DNA of 39,613 nucleotides from a virus. The position numbers were made by a program, and so were the translations under genes. The stretch's first letter is position 1. Every line of letters starts with the position of its first letter. Below are positions 24,115 to 31,498 of this stretch, one piece after another. The stretch covers positions 1 through 39,613 of the IMG/VR virus record IMGVR_UViG_3300042566_000696; one strand, 5' to 3'. The notes below the pieces were generated by a model. It did not search any database and was not told where the DNA came from. It worked only from the letters and a program-made list of their open reading frames with translations.

Positions 24115-24747
24115 TTAGAATGTTCCAGCATCTATACCAGCTTCTACTGCTGCTAATCTACTTGCTACCGAACCAGAGAATGCTAATACATCACCAATTC
24201 CATACAAGCTTCCACTAAAACCATAAGTATCAGTTATTTCTGCAAACTTTGAACCATTTTTTCTAAATTCAATTGATGCAGTAGTTGGTGTAATATTATA
24301 TATTGTACTACCACTATTCTCTAAATAACCAATATAACCCGCCGATGGGTCTGTGTTAAAGTCATAGTTGTTAGCTGCTGATACAACAACTCCAGTTAAT
24401 TTACTACCATCTCCAACGAATGCCGAGGCAGTAACAGAACCACCAAAGTCTATATCACCTAAACCAACTATATCACCATTAACATATATACTACCAGTTA
24501 CATCTAAATCTTGTTTTACAACAAGCTCATTAAATGAACCAGTACCTAATATAGTTATATTACCAACCGTATCACTATTAGTAACAACTAATTGCTCAAT
24601 ACTTTGAGCAGAACCTGATTTATGAATATACGCTTTACCATCGTATGTGTTTAATCCAATCTCACCAACAAAAAGTGTTGATGTAGTTGGTAAACTACCT
24701 GATACTGCGGAGCGTCTTTGTAATATTTTTTGATTTGGTACAGCCAT
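24115..24747 (-). CDS. short tail fibre protein with RRS/GE anchor
   Basis: A 210-residue fibre protein and close relative of the 255-residue one. The anchor is KILQRRSAVSGSLPTTSTL and FVGEIGLNTYDGKAYIHKSGS. Beta repeats follow (ITILGTGSFNELVVKQ, VTGSIYVNGDIVG) and then SASAFVGDGSKLTGVV, a strand-turn motif common in phage fibre shafts. The NNYDFNTDPSAGYIGYL region parallels FDFNLEPSVAGTVGF in its neighbour, so the two are tandem duplicates. It ends ASRLAAVEAGIDAGTF, a pattern also seen at the end of the 1006-residue fibre (DGGSF). The gene is bracketed by two hairpin terminators, so it is probably its own transcription unit. Its upstream sequence has no exact late element. Confidence 0.82.
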   Translation of the reverse strand: MAVPNQKILQRRSAVSGSLPTTSTLFVGEIGLNTYDGKAYIHKSGSAQSIEQLVVTNSDTVGNITILGTGSFNELVVKQDLDVTGSIYVNGDIVGLGDIDFGGSVTASAFVGDGSKLTGVVVSAANNYDFNTDPSAGYIGYLENSGSTIYNITPTTASIEFRKNGSKFAEITDTYGFSGSLYGIGDVLAFSGSVASRLAAVEAGIDAGTF

Positions 24748-24783
24748 TTTGTTTTTTTATTTTATCAGTTCATTTATTTATTA

Positions 24784-24813
24784 AAATAACCCCCCATTTC
24801 TGGGAGGTTATTT
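24784..24813 (-). terminator. intrinsic terminator after the 1006-aa fibre gene
   Basis: In the gene sense AAATAACC-x-CCC pairs with GGG-x-GGTTATTT around a six-base loop, immediately after the stop at 24818. The following T-tract is interrupted (TTTTAATAAAT). Confidence 0.7.
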
Positions 24814-24817
24814 AGTA

Positions 24818-27800
24818 TTAGAATGAACCACCATCTATGGTATTACTCATTACGAAATCAGTACCATTCCATTGTGCTATATCACCAGCCGTTGTAGGTG
24901 CTGCTATAAACTCAATGTTATCAGTTAAACCTCTAAATGCTAATCGTTTAGTTGATGAACCACCCGGTACATTTAGTGAAGCAGTTACACTACTGAATGA
25001 TACATTGTTTGATGTACCAACTCCTTGTATTGAACCACTACCTTCTAATGTATCCAATCTACTATCTACCGAAGTTGATAAAGCAGTTTGAGCGGCTAAA
25101 CTAGCAGAGAATGAAGTTGCTGCCGATGCACTATTAGCAGTTACAGTAAATGCACTTGCACTAAATGATGTTGCAACCGAAGAACTAAATGTACCAGTTA
25201 CACTTGCAACCGAAGAACTTAATGCCGCAATATTAGCGTTACTTGCACTAAATGAAGTTGAAATTGCGGTATCAAACGTAGAGAATCCAGAAAGTTGGTC
25301 TATTAAAACTTGTGAAGATTCTGTAACAACATTATCACCACTTGCTCTTAATAATTTTGATTCACTTCCTAATGCGCCTGCTTTCCAATAATCATTTGTT
25401 GAATCCCAAAGTAAAGAACCACTTACGGTATTAGGTGCAGTTGGGTCTTTAACCAATAAACCACCATTAGTTGCTCCCGTACCATTCAATTCGATGATAT
25501 TATCACCTAAAGTAATGGTAGTTGAATTAACCGAAGTTGTTGTACCTCTTACTAATAAATCACCTTGTATTGTTACATTTGAACCAGTTAGTTCAATCGC
25601 TGTTTTTAGAGATGAGCTATATGATTCTAATTGACCAATTCTATCAGTTTGCCCGTTATTAGTAGTTGCAATTGATGCACTTAACGCAGTTTGTGATGCT
25701 AAACTTGCAGAGAATGAAGTTGCCGCCGAAGCTGAATTAGCCGTTACAGTTGCCGCACTCGCAGAGAATTGTGTGAAAGCAGAACCACTTAATGTATTAA
25801 AGTCAGATGCTGCACTTGCACTATTTGCAGTTACAGTAAATGTACTTGCGGAGAATTGTGTATAAATTGAACCACTAAAATCACCAGTTGTACTTGCTAC
25901 CGATGCAGATAATGCTGCTATTTGAGCGTTACTTGCAGAGATTGAAGTACCTGCACTCGCAGAGTTTGCAGTTGCAGTTGCTGCACTTGCACTAAATTGA
26001 GTGAAAGTAGAACCAGATAAAGTATTGAAATCTGTTGCCGCGCTTGCAGAATTAGCGGTTATTGTTGCTAAACTTGCAGAGAATGATGTTGCTGCCGATG
26101 ATGAATTAGCCGTTACTGATGCTGCACTTGCACTAAATTGAGTAAATGCCGAACCACTTAATGTGTTAAAATCAGTTGCTGCACTTGCAGAGTTAGCAGT
26201 TATTGTAGCTAAACTTGCAGAGAACGATGTTGCTGCACTACCACTATACGCAGATGCCGATGCGAATGCTCCAGCTGCCGATGCAGAGTTTGTAGTTATA
26301 TTATCAGTTTGTGTATTATTAGTAGTTGCAATACTCGCAGATAAAGCCGTTTGAGATGCTAAACTTGCAGAGAATGAAGTTGCTGCCGATGCAGAGTTTG
26401 CAGTATATCCAGCAACACTTGCACTAATTCTTGTATCAAATGAAGCAGAATCTGTGTAGTATGATTGAGTAAATGCTAAATAAGAACCAGAAATGGTTTC
26501 CAAATTAGAAACTCTTGTTCCTAATGAACCACCACCACCGATTGAACTTTCAATTGTATCTAATCTACTATCAACCGATGTAGAGTATGCGGTTACATTA
26601 CCAATACCAGTTATTGTAGATGAACTAATGTTACCACTTACATCCAAATCACCAGTTAAAGTAATCTTACCAGCCGATTGGCTCATTATCGAATCACCAA
26701 TATGGTCATCACCCGTTGCAACCATTATTCTACCAGAAGTCAAATGAACTTCATCACCCAAAGAACCAGAGTTCAAAGGACCAGAAATTAACATTGCACT
26801 CATTCCAGCTTCAGCTCCAACATTTGGATGTTGGTAAATCCAGTTGTTGTTTAATGAATCCCAGAATAATGAACCAGATGCCCCAGCTCCTGAACCAGAA
26901 TCTTGTACTGAAATACCACCAAATCTAACCGCAGGGGTATCGTTATTAAGTATTACTACATTTGTACCAATTGATACTGCACTTGCTGTAATATTTTGTA
27001 ATGATGAAGAACCTTGTACAATCAAATCATTTGTGATGTACATTGAACCCGTAACAACCTGTGTTCCAATAAATGTATTAGAACCAGTAGTTGCAAATCT
27101 AGTATCATTAAATTCTAATGAATCTAATCTACTATCTACCGAAGTTGATAATGCTGCTACTGCTGCTGCCGATGCTGAATCAGTTGTTGCAATTGAAGCA
27201 GATAAAGATGTTACACTAGCCGCACTTGCAGAGAATGAAGTTGCAATTGAAGCAGATAAAGCAGTTTGAGAAGCCGCACTTGCCGAATCAGTTGTTGCAA
27301 TTGAAGCAGATAAAGCAGTTTGTGATGCAGAACTCGCAGAAAATTGAGTTGCAACCGATGCAGAATCAGTATAGTATGATTGAGTGAATGCTAAATAAGA
27401 AGCTGAAATAGTTTCTAAATTTGCAACTCTTGTACCAATACCACTTCCACCACCACCGATAGATGCTTCTAAATCACCTAAACGAGTATTAACAGAACCA
27501 GAGAATGGTTGGATGTTACCTACTAAATTGATTGCTTCGTTTCCATCACTACCTAATAAGAATAAGGTAGAACTACCACTTGCGTAGTAAGGAACACCTT
27601 TAAGCATTCCATTATAAGTAGATGCAGAAAATATGTTAGGGTTGGCTGAACCCATCAAGAATCTGTTCGTAGCTTGTACCGAACCTGATTCGGGAACAAT
27701 AAACGATAACGCCGTTCCATTTGTTGTGGTTAGATTGGCGGAGCCGGTAGCTAATACTATCTCACCTTTCTGTAATGAGCCAGTTACTTCGCTTAATTTT

Positions 27801-27838
27801 TCTAGACTACCACGTCTATGTTTGATTATTTGTGCCAT
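24818..27838 (-). CDS. long Ser/Ala-repeat tail fibre with HRRG/GE anchor (1006 aa)
   Basis: The anchor is IIKHRRGSLEKL...LQKGEIVLAT. It has three kinds of segment. Ser/Ala/Thr/Asn-rich repeats (SASAATSFSASLA, TANSASAATDF, TALSASIATT) fill about residues 150-240, 470-700 and 860-910, with hydrophobics spaced as in a trimeric coiled or beta-prism stalk. Two diverged cassettes (IVQGSSSLQNITASAVSIG near 265; LLVRGTTTSVNSTTITLGDN near 735) each lead to a GSL(F/L)WDS strand; the first is shared with the 648-residue fibre. The C-terminus (VSFSSVTASLNVPGG...TIDGGSF) is beta-rich with no chaperone. About one residue in four is Ser or Thr, making it a prime candidate O-glycosylation substrate. It probably forms a very long thin fibre. 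Confidence 0.85.
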   Translation of the reverse strand: MAQIIKHRRGSLEKLSEVTGSLQKGEIVLATGSANLTTTNGTALSFIVPESGSVQATNRFLMGSANPNIFSASTYNGMLKGVPYYASGSSTLFLLGSDGNEAINLVGNIQPFSGSVNTRLGDLEASIGGGGSGIGTRVANLETISASYLAFTQSYYTDSASVATQFSASSASQTALSASIATTDSASAASQTALSASIATSFSASAASVTSLSASIATTDSASAAAVAALSTSVDSRLDSLEFNDTRFATTGSNTFIGTQVVTGSMYITNDLIVQGSSSLQNITASAVSIGTNVVILNNDTPAVRFGGISVQDSGSGAGASGSLFWDSLNNNWIYQHPNVGAEAGMSAMLISGPLNSGSLGDEVHLTSGRIMVATGDDHIGDSIMSQSAGKITLTGDLDVSGNISSSTITGIGNVTAYSTSVDSRLDTIESSIGGGGSLGTRVSNLETISGSYLAFTQSYYTDSASFDTRISASVAGYTANSASAATSFSASLASQTALSASIATTNNTQTDNITTNSASAAGAFASASAYSGSAATSFSASLATITANSASAATDFNTLSGSAFTQFSASAASVTANSSSAATSFSASLATITANSASAATDFNTLSGSTFTQFSASAATATANSASAGTSISASNAQIAALSASVASTTGDFSGSIYTQFSASTFTVTANSASAASDFNTLSGSAFTQFSASAATVTANSASAATSFSASLASQTALSASIATTNNGQTDRIGQLESYSSSLKTAIELTGSNVTIQGDLLVRGTTTSVNSTTITLGDNIIELNGTGATNGGLLVKDPTAPNTVSGSLLWDSTNDYWKAGALGSESKLLRASGDNVVTESSQVLIDQLSGFSTFDTAISTSFSASNANIAALSSSVASVTGTFSSSVATSFSASAFTVTANSASAATSFSASLAAQTALSTSVDSRLDTLEGSGSIQGVGTSNNVSFSSVTASLNVPGGSSTKRLAFRGLTDNIEFIAAPTTAGDIAQWNGTDFVMSNTIDGGSF
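25100..26480. repeat. Ser/Ala-rich coding repeats in the 1006-aa fibre (main block)
   Basis: Irregular tandem repeats of ~54-90 nt encode variants of TSFSASLATITANSASAA and TDFNTLSGSAFTQFSASAA. Several DNA copies are near-identical, so copy number may vary between isolates. A smaller block of the same type lies at 27120-27370. Confidence 0.8.
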
Positions 27839-27875
27839 TTGTTTGAGTTATTCCCTTTTTGTTTTTTTAGTTATT

Positions 27876-27884
27876 AATAAATAT
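27876..27884 (-). promoter_or_regulatory. candidate late promoter element (variant ATATTTATT) before the 1006-aa fibre
   Basis: Gene-sense TTATATTTATTAATAA, 8 of 9 bases as in the family, 37 nt before the start codon at 27838. Confidence 0.4.
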
Positions 27885-27926
27885 AACAAAACCTTTTAAT
27901 CAATTGTTTTTTTTTGTATTATATTT

Positions 27927-28286
27927 TTACCATTCCCCTTGGTCTATCACATTACTTTGTGGTTGGTTATTTACATAAGGGTCAGTAGGTGCAATTGAAC
28001 CAGTCTGTCCACTTATCCATAGTTGTGCAGGTACATCTGTATCCAATTCACCATCAATACTACCAGTTAAATCTGTTGCATCTACTATCGCAACTGCTCC
28101 ACTTATTATTAGAGAATAACCATCTGCATTTGTTGGAACTATTGTTAAGTTTTCCATAGTAACATTTTTCAGTGTCATACCATCTACGGTTTGGTAAATA
28201 GCAGTTGATAAATCAGTTCCAACTAATGAAGCTGATAATAATGCATCTGCGTTTTCTATTTGTTTTAATGCTATATATGTTGCCAT
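27927..28286 (-). CDS. small fibre-associated structural protein, function unknown
   Basis: A 119-residue protein. It starts MATYIALKQIENADALLSAS and has a short beta-rich middle (TLKNVTMENLTIVPTNADGYSLIISGAVAIVDATDLTGSID) and a Pro/Gln/Asn-rich end (PYVNNQPQSNVIDQGEW). The Ser-Gly-Ser turns and acidic composition resemble the fibre genes around it. I recognise no domain. An ATATTTATA element lies only 3 nt before the ATG, too close for a normal leader, so either the transcript is nearly leaderless or the gene is read from the upstream operon. Likely a virion component by location. Confidence 0.7.
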   Translation of the reverse strand: MATYIALKQIENADALLSASLVGTDLSTAIYQTVDGMTLKNVTMENLTIVPTNADGYSLIISGAVAIVDATDLTGSIDGELDTDVPAQLWISGQTGSIAPTDPYVNNQPQSNVIDQGEW

Positions 28287-28289
28287 ATG

Positions 28290-28298
28290 TATAAATAT
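28290..28298 (-). promoter_or_regulatory. ATATTTATA element abutting the 119-aa gene
   Basis: An exact ATATTTATA, 3 nt before the start codon. If it acts as a -10-like box the transcript would begin at or inside the first codons. Confidence 0.35.
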
Positions 28299-28307
28299 CT
28301 TTTTATT

Positions 28308-29753
28308 TTATAATCCGTATTTTGATTTGTCAACATTATAATTATTCAAAACTTCCGTTGATGTCAATGCTCTATTGTATAAACGGGTTATTCCAATTTT
28401 ACCATCAAACCATTGTGCATATTCACCATTATTATATGAACCAATGTATAAACCCGTAGTTGTGTTTAATATACTTGCTAAACTATGTCCCACACTACCA
28501 ATACTACTACCATTAACAAATGTTTGAAATGTATTAGCTGCTACATTGGTAAATACATAAACTATTTGATACCATATCCCAATTGTTCCAGCGTGAGTTG
28601 TACTATTTTGAATTAAAGTTGCTCCTGAACCTGCGCCAGAACCATATTGTGCATAGTACGAAGTTCCGGTTGTTCTAATACTATAACCCACATTTGATGA
28701 TAAACCGCCTGCATTAAACTTACCAAGTACCACATCGTTACCCGATACTGCCTGATTTACCCAAACTTCTACTGTCCAATCACCACTTCCAGGTTCTAAT
28801 AATGCATTATCTGCAATTGCTATTTGTGATGAAGAACCATTATATGTAAAGTATGGTGATGTATATGTTATATTACTCATCGTTCCATTTCTACCATTAC
28901 CACTTAAATCTGTAATAGTTGTTCCACTACCCGGATATGAAGATATACTTGATGGGTCGTAATATAATACTAAACCATTTGTGGTTAAATTAACTATTGT
29001 TGGTAAAGTAGAATTATAATTACTCAAAACTTCTGCATCTGTCAATGCTTTGTTATATACTCTCATTATACCAAATCTACCATCAAAATTAGTTCCATCA
29101 CCATGACTTGTAGTATCTGCATAACCAAAGTTCATATAAAATGGTTGAGAAGCATCCATAGGTGAAGACCATGATACATTTACCGAACCCTTAAATACTC
29201 CATCAATATATCCTTTACATACTGAACCATTATAAGTTAAAACTATTTGATGCCATTCATTAAATGAAACTGCACCTATATTTCCGGTTGATGATAACCC
29301 ACTACCATTCCAAAATCCAACTTCTAAATTACCACCAACTATTTCTATTGAAGAAGCGTGATATGATGTGTTTGGACTTGTACTATTATTATACTGAACT
29401 AACACCCCACTATTAGTTGGATATACCCACAATTCTACCGAATGAACTTCATTAGCCGATGTTATTAGTGAACTTAAATTTGGTGTTGTTATATAATCAT
29501 CAACAAAGGTAAAATAATTACTAGTCCAAGTTGGAGAACCTGTAATTGTTCCATTTCTACTATTACCACTTATATCGGTAATAGTTACCCCACTACCATT
29601 ATATGATGCCGTATTAAATGTGTTATAATGTAAAAGTAAATTTTCAGTAACTACCGTAGATGTGGCTGGCCATATTTGATTATTATTCAAAAATGCCTTT
29701 GTTGCGGAATTTCCGTTAAATCTTATATTAGTTGCATTTCCAAATACTGGCAT
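28308..29753 (-). CDS. tail protein with two tandem LamG/concanavalin-like lectin domains
   Basis: A 481-residue protein. After a 30-residue start (MPVFGNATNIRFNGNSATKAFLNNNQIWPA) it holds two homologous LamG-type (concanavalin A-like jelly roll) domains, about 33-240 and 255-475. Each begins LLLHYN / LVLYYD, then ITD(I/L)SGN(S/G)RNGT, FTF/FTYNGSSS, VELWV / VEVWV, WHQIVLTYNG / WYQIVYVFTN, and ends G(I/K)(M/I)G-x-RVYNKALTDAEVLSNYN or ITRLYNRALTSTEVLNNYN. This jelly roll binds glycans or proteins and is common in Bacteroidetes surface proteins and phage tails. Glycan binding at the tail tip is the likely role. It is the last gene of the neck operon, 3 nt after the collagen-like fibre gene; no terminator is visible. 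Confidence 0.87.
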   Translation of the reverse strand: MPVFGNATNIRFNGNSATKAFLNNNQIWPATSTVVTENLLLHYNTFNTASYNGSGVTITDISGNSRNGTITGSPTWTSNYFTFVDDYITTPNLSSLITSANEVHSVELWVYPTNSGVLVQYNNSTSPNTSYHASSIEIVGGNLEVGFWNGSGLSSTGNIGAVSFNEWHQIVLTYNGSVCKGYIDGVFKGSVNVSWSSPMDASQPFYMNFGYADTTSHGDGTNFDGRFGIMRVYNKALTDAEVLSNYNSTLPTIVNLTTNGLVLYYDPSSISSYPGSGTTITDLSGNGRNGTMSNITYTSPYFTYNGSSSQIAIADNALLEPGSGDWTVEVWVNQAVSGNDVVLGKFNAGGLSSNVGYSIRTTGTSYYAQYGSGAGSGATLIQNSTTHAGTIGIWYQIVYVFTNVAANTFQTFVNGSSIGSVGHSLASILNTTTGLYIGSYNNGEYAQWFDGKIGITRLYNRALTSTEVLNNYNVDKSKYGL

Positions 29754-29756
29754 AAC

Positions 29757-30605
29757 TTATCCTATTACTATATAAAGAGTTCCACTTACGGGTGTTAATG
29801 CTGCGTATGATGCCGATGTTATAGTTTGTATTGTTGATACATTTGATGAACTAACAAAACTAGCACTATTTATTGAAAATCCAGATGTGCCAGAAGTACC
29901 AACAATGCCATTACTACCTTGCGGTCCGATTGCTCCTTGATTACCCTGTGCTCCAATTACTCCTTGATTACCTTGAGGTCCTTGTGCTCCAGATGTACCA
30001 GATGTCCCACTTTCTCCTTGCGGTCCTTGTGCTCCACTAACGCCATCACTTCCTTGCGGTCCTTGTGCTCCACTACTACCAGCAGTACCATTTTCTCCTT
30101 GAGGTCCTTGATTACCTTGTGCTCCACTAGTACCACTACTACCATTTGTACCACTTGTGCCATCATCACCCGATGTTCCACCCGTTCCATTAGTACCACT
30201 ACTTCCATCTACACCCTGATTTCCTTGTGGGCCTTGAACCCCACTACTACCGGCAGTTCCATTTATACCTTGAGGTCCAATTGGTCCTTGATTTCCTTGT
30301 GGACCTGATGTGCCACTTGTACCCGATGTACCAGTTGAAACCGATGATGAGATTGCGTTAATTCTACTATGAAATGATGCAGAATTTGTATTAAATATTG
30401 TGGTAGCTAGTTTTGTATCAAGTGAATTGCTTAATGCAGTTGTTACTAAATCTGTTGCAAATGTAGTATCTAATGAGGATGTTAATTGGTTTATTGGAAA
30501 TTTATAAGTAGTACTACCAGATATACCAACCACATATGTTGTATCCAATGTTGCTGGTGCTAATGGTTCTAATTCGCTAATTCGTTTTCTTGGTATAAAT
30601 CTCAT
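29757..30605 (-). CDS. collagen-like tail fibre (282 aa)
   Basis: Residues 1-85 form an N-terminal region (RFIPRKRISELEPLAPATLD; then helix-like SLDTTFATDLVTTALSNSLDTKL) probably used for attachment. Residues ~92-245 are Gly-X-Y triplets: GTSGTSG, GPQGNQG, GAQGPQG and GSSG. The C-terminus (FSINSASFVSSSNVSTIQT...VSGTLYIVIG) is a short hydrophobic trimerisation-like tip. The ISELE...A-T-L opening is common in phage fibre proteins that attach by a small N-terminal strand. It lacks an S74 chaperone. It is in one operon with the gp15-like gene and the LamG protein, linking this fibre to baseplate or neck assembly in time. Confidence 0.85.
   Translation of the reverse strand: MRFIPRKRISELEPLAPATLDTTYVVGISGSTTYKFPINQLTSSLDTTFATDLVTTALSNSLDTKLATTIFNTNSASFHSRINAISSSVSTGTSGTSGTSGPQGNQGPIGPQGINGTAGSSGVQGPQGNQGVDGSSGTNGTGGTSGDDGTSGTNGSSGTSGAQGNQGPQGENGTAGSSGAQGPQGSDGVSGAQGPQGESGTSGTSGAQGPQGNQGVIGAQGNQGAIGPQGSNGIVGTSGTSGFSINSASFVSSSNVSTIQTITSASYAALTPVSGTLYIVIG
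29884..30338. repeat. collagen-like Gly-X-Y coding repeat in the 282-aa fibre
   Basis: About 450 bp encodes ~50 Gly-X-Y triplets, mixing GPQ/GAQ/GNQ with GTS/GSS/GTN. The serine- and threonine-containing triplets are clustered rather than alternating. Confidence 0.85.
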
Positions 30606-30606
30606 C

Positions 30607-31167
30607 TTATATTACTAATCCTAAATCGTTTTCAGTATCTATTATATCTCTATTTAATTCAGTTGCAAGGAATATATCACTAAATGCACCACAAATTAAA
30701 ATGTTTTCTTCGTTTAAATCGTTTTGAATTGCTGTTTTTTGTATTGTAAATACGATGTTTCCTCTTTCATTAAACCACACTCTATAATCGGGTACATCCA
30801 ATCTAACTCCGTTTATATAAATATCAAAATCTTTACTAGTCAAACTATCATATCCTTGCATTGGTGCTTTTGTCCATACAGTTGCCACATAATATGTAGG
30901 ATATTCTATTAAAAGATTTGGATTTAATTTAACATCACTTGCTATATAATCAAACATATCCAATTTATAATCTAACATTTTATCTAAATAGTTTGGCTGG
31001 ATAGTTGGTAATGGTTTGCTTTTAGCTTTAGATGGAATTGGTAATGGTTTTTCAGCCAATACAGAACCGGTTTCATCATTCAAAACCATATTACGCAATT
31101 TATCAACCATATCACTATATTGATTTACCTTTAGATTTTTTGCTAATATGTTTGGTCTGTATTTCAT
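30607..31167 (-). CDS. neck-operon structural protein with ING beta module (186 aa), function unknown
   Basis: The N-terminal ~110 residues are helical and Lys-rich (YSDMVDKLRNMVLNDETGS, KPLPIPSKAKSKPLPTIQPN). The C-terminal ~75 carry a beta module, DFDIYINGVRLDVPDYRVWF then GNIVFTIQKTAIQ and NILICGAF. The same pattern (V-x-I-(N/D)-G, Y, I-F, D/E, G-F) appears in the two preceding genes. I do not recognise a named family. Tight spacing (adjacent to the previous gene, 1 nt before the next) in the gp13-gp15 operon supports a late structural role, such as a tail-tip or neck fibre connector. Confidence 0.75.
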   Translation of the reverse strand: MKYRPNILAKNLKVNQYSDMVDKLRNMVLNDETGSVLAEKPLPIPSKAKSKPLPTIQPNYLDKMLDYKLDMFDYIASDVKLNPNLLIEYPTYYVATVWTKAPMQGYDSLTSKDFDIYINGVRLDVPDYRVWFNERGNIVFTIQKTAIQNDLNEENILICGAFSDIFLATELNRDIIDTENDLGLVI

Positions 31168-31497
31168 TTAGTGTGGTACGTGTTTAAACATTCCAGTTAC
31201 TCTTATATCATCCGTTCCATCAATTGTATATGGAAAGTTTGCTTTAATAAATTTTACTAATACTGAATTACCATTATGATTTTCCATTATATAATCTAAT
31301 GGTAATATAGTTTGTCCGTTTATATCTATTCTTTCTTTTTCTTTAATAGTAGTTAAAGTTCCCATTAAACTATCGGGAGCTAAAACGTATCCATCAATTA
31401 TGAATATAAAATAAGTTGGATTACTTAAATCATATACATCTACGTTATGTGTGCTGGTAGTAACGAATGGTTTTACCAGCTTTTGAAAATTACCCAT
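31168..31497 (-). CDS. neck-operon structural protein with DGY beta module (109 aa), function unknown
   Basis: A compact beta-rich protein: NVDVYDLSNPTYFIFIIDGY, VLAPDSLMGTLTT, INGQTILPLDYIMEN, SVLVKFIKANFPYTIDGTDD and IRVTGMFKHVPH. The order of strand, (N/D)G turn, Y, a V-F strand, an acidic turn and V-x-G-x-F matches the C-termini of the gp15-like protein before it and the 186-residue protein after it, so this may be the free-standing version of that module. It starts 1 nt after the gp15-like stop and abuts the next gene. Function unknown; a virion component is likely. Confidence 0.75.
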   Translation of the reverse strand: MGNFQKLVKPFVTTSTHNVDVYDLSNPTYFIFIIDGYVLAPDSLMGTLTTIKEKERIDINGQTILPLDYIMENHNGNSVLVKFIKANFPYTIDGTDDIRVTGMFKHVPH

Positions 31498-31498
31498 A

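Noticed and set aside
477-30605. Diversity-generating retroelement acting on the fibres
   Set aside because: No reverse transcriptase gene and no template/variable repeat pair with A-specific changes was seen. The repeats present are explained by protein repeats and domain exchange.
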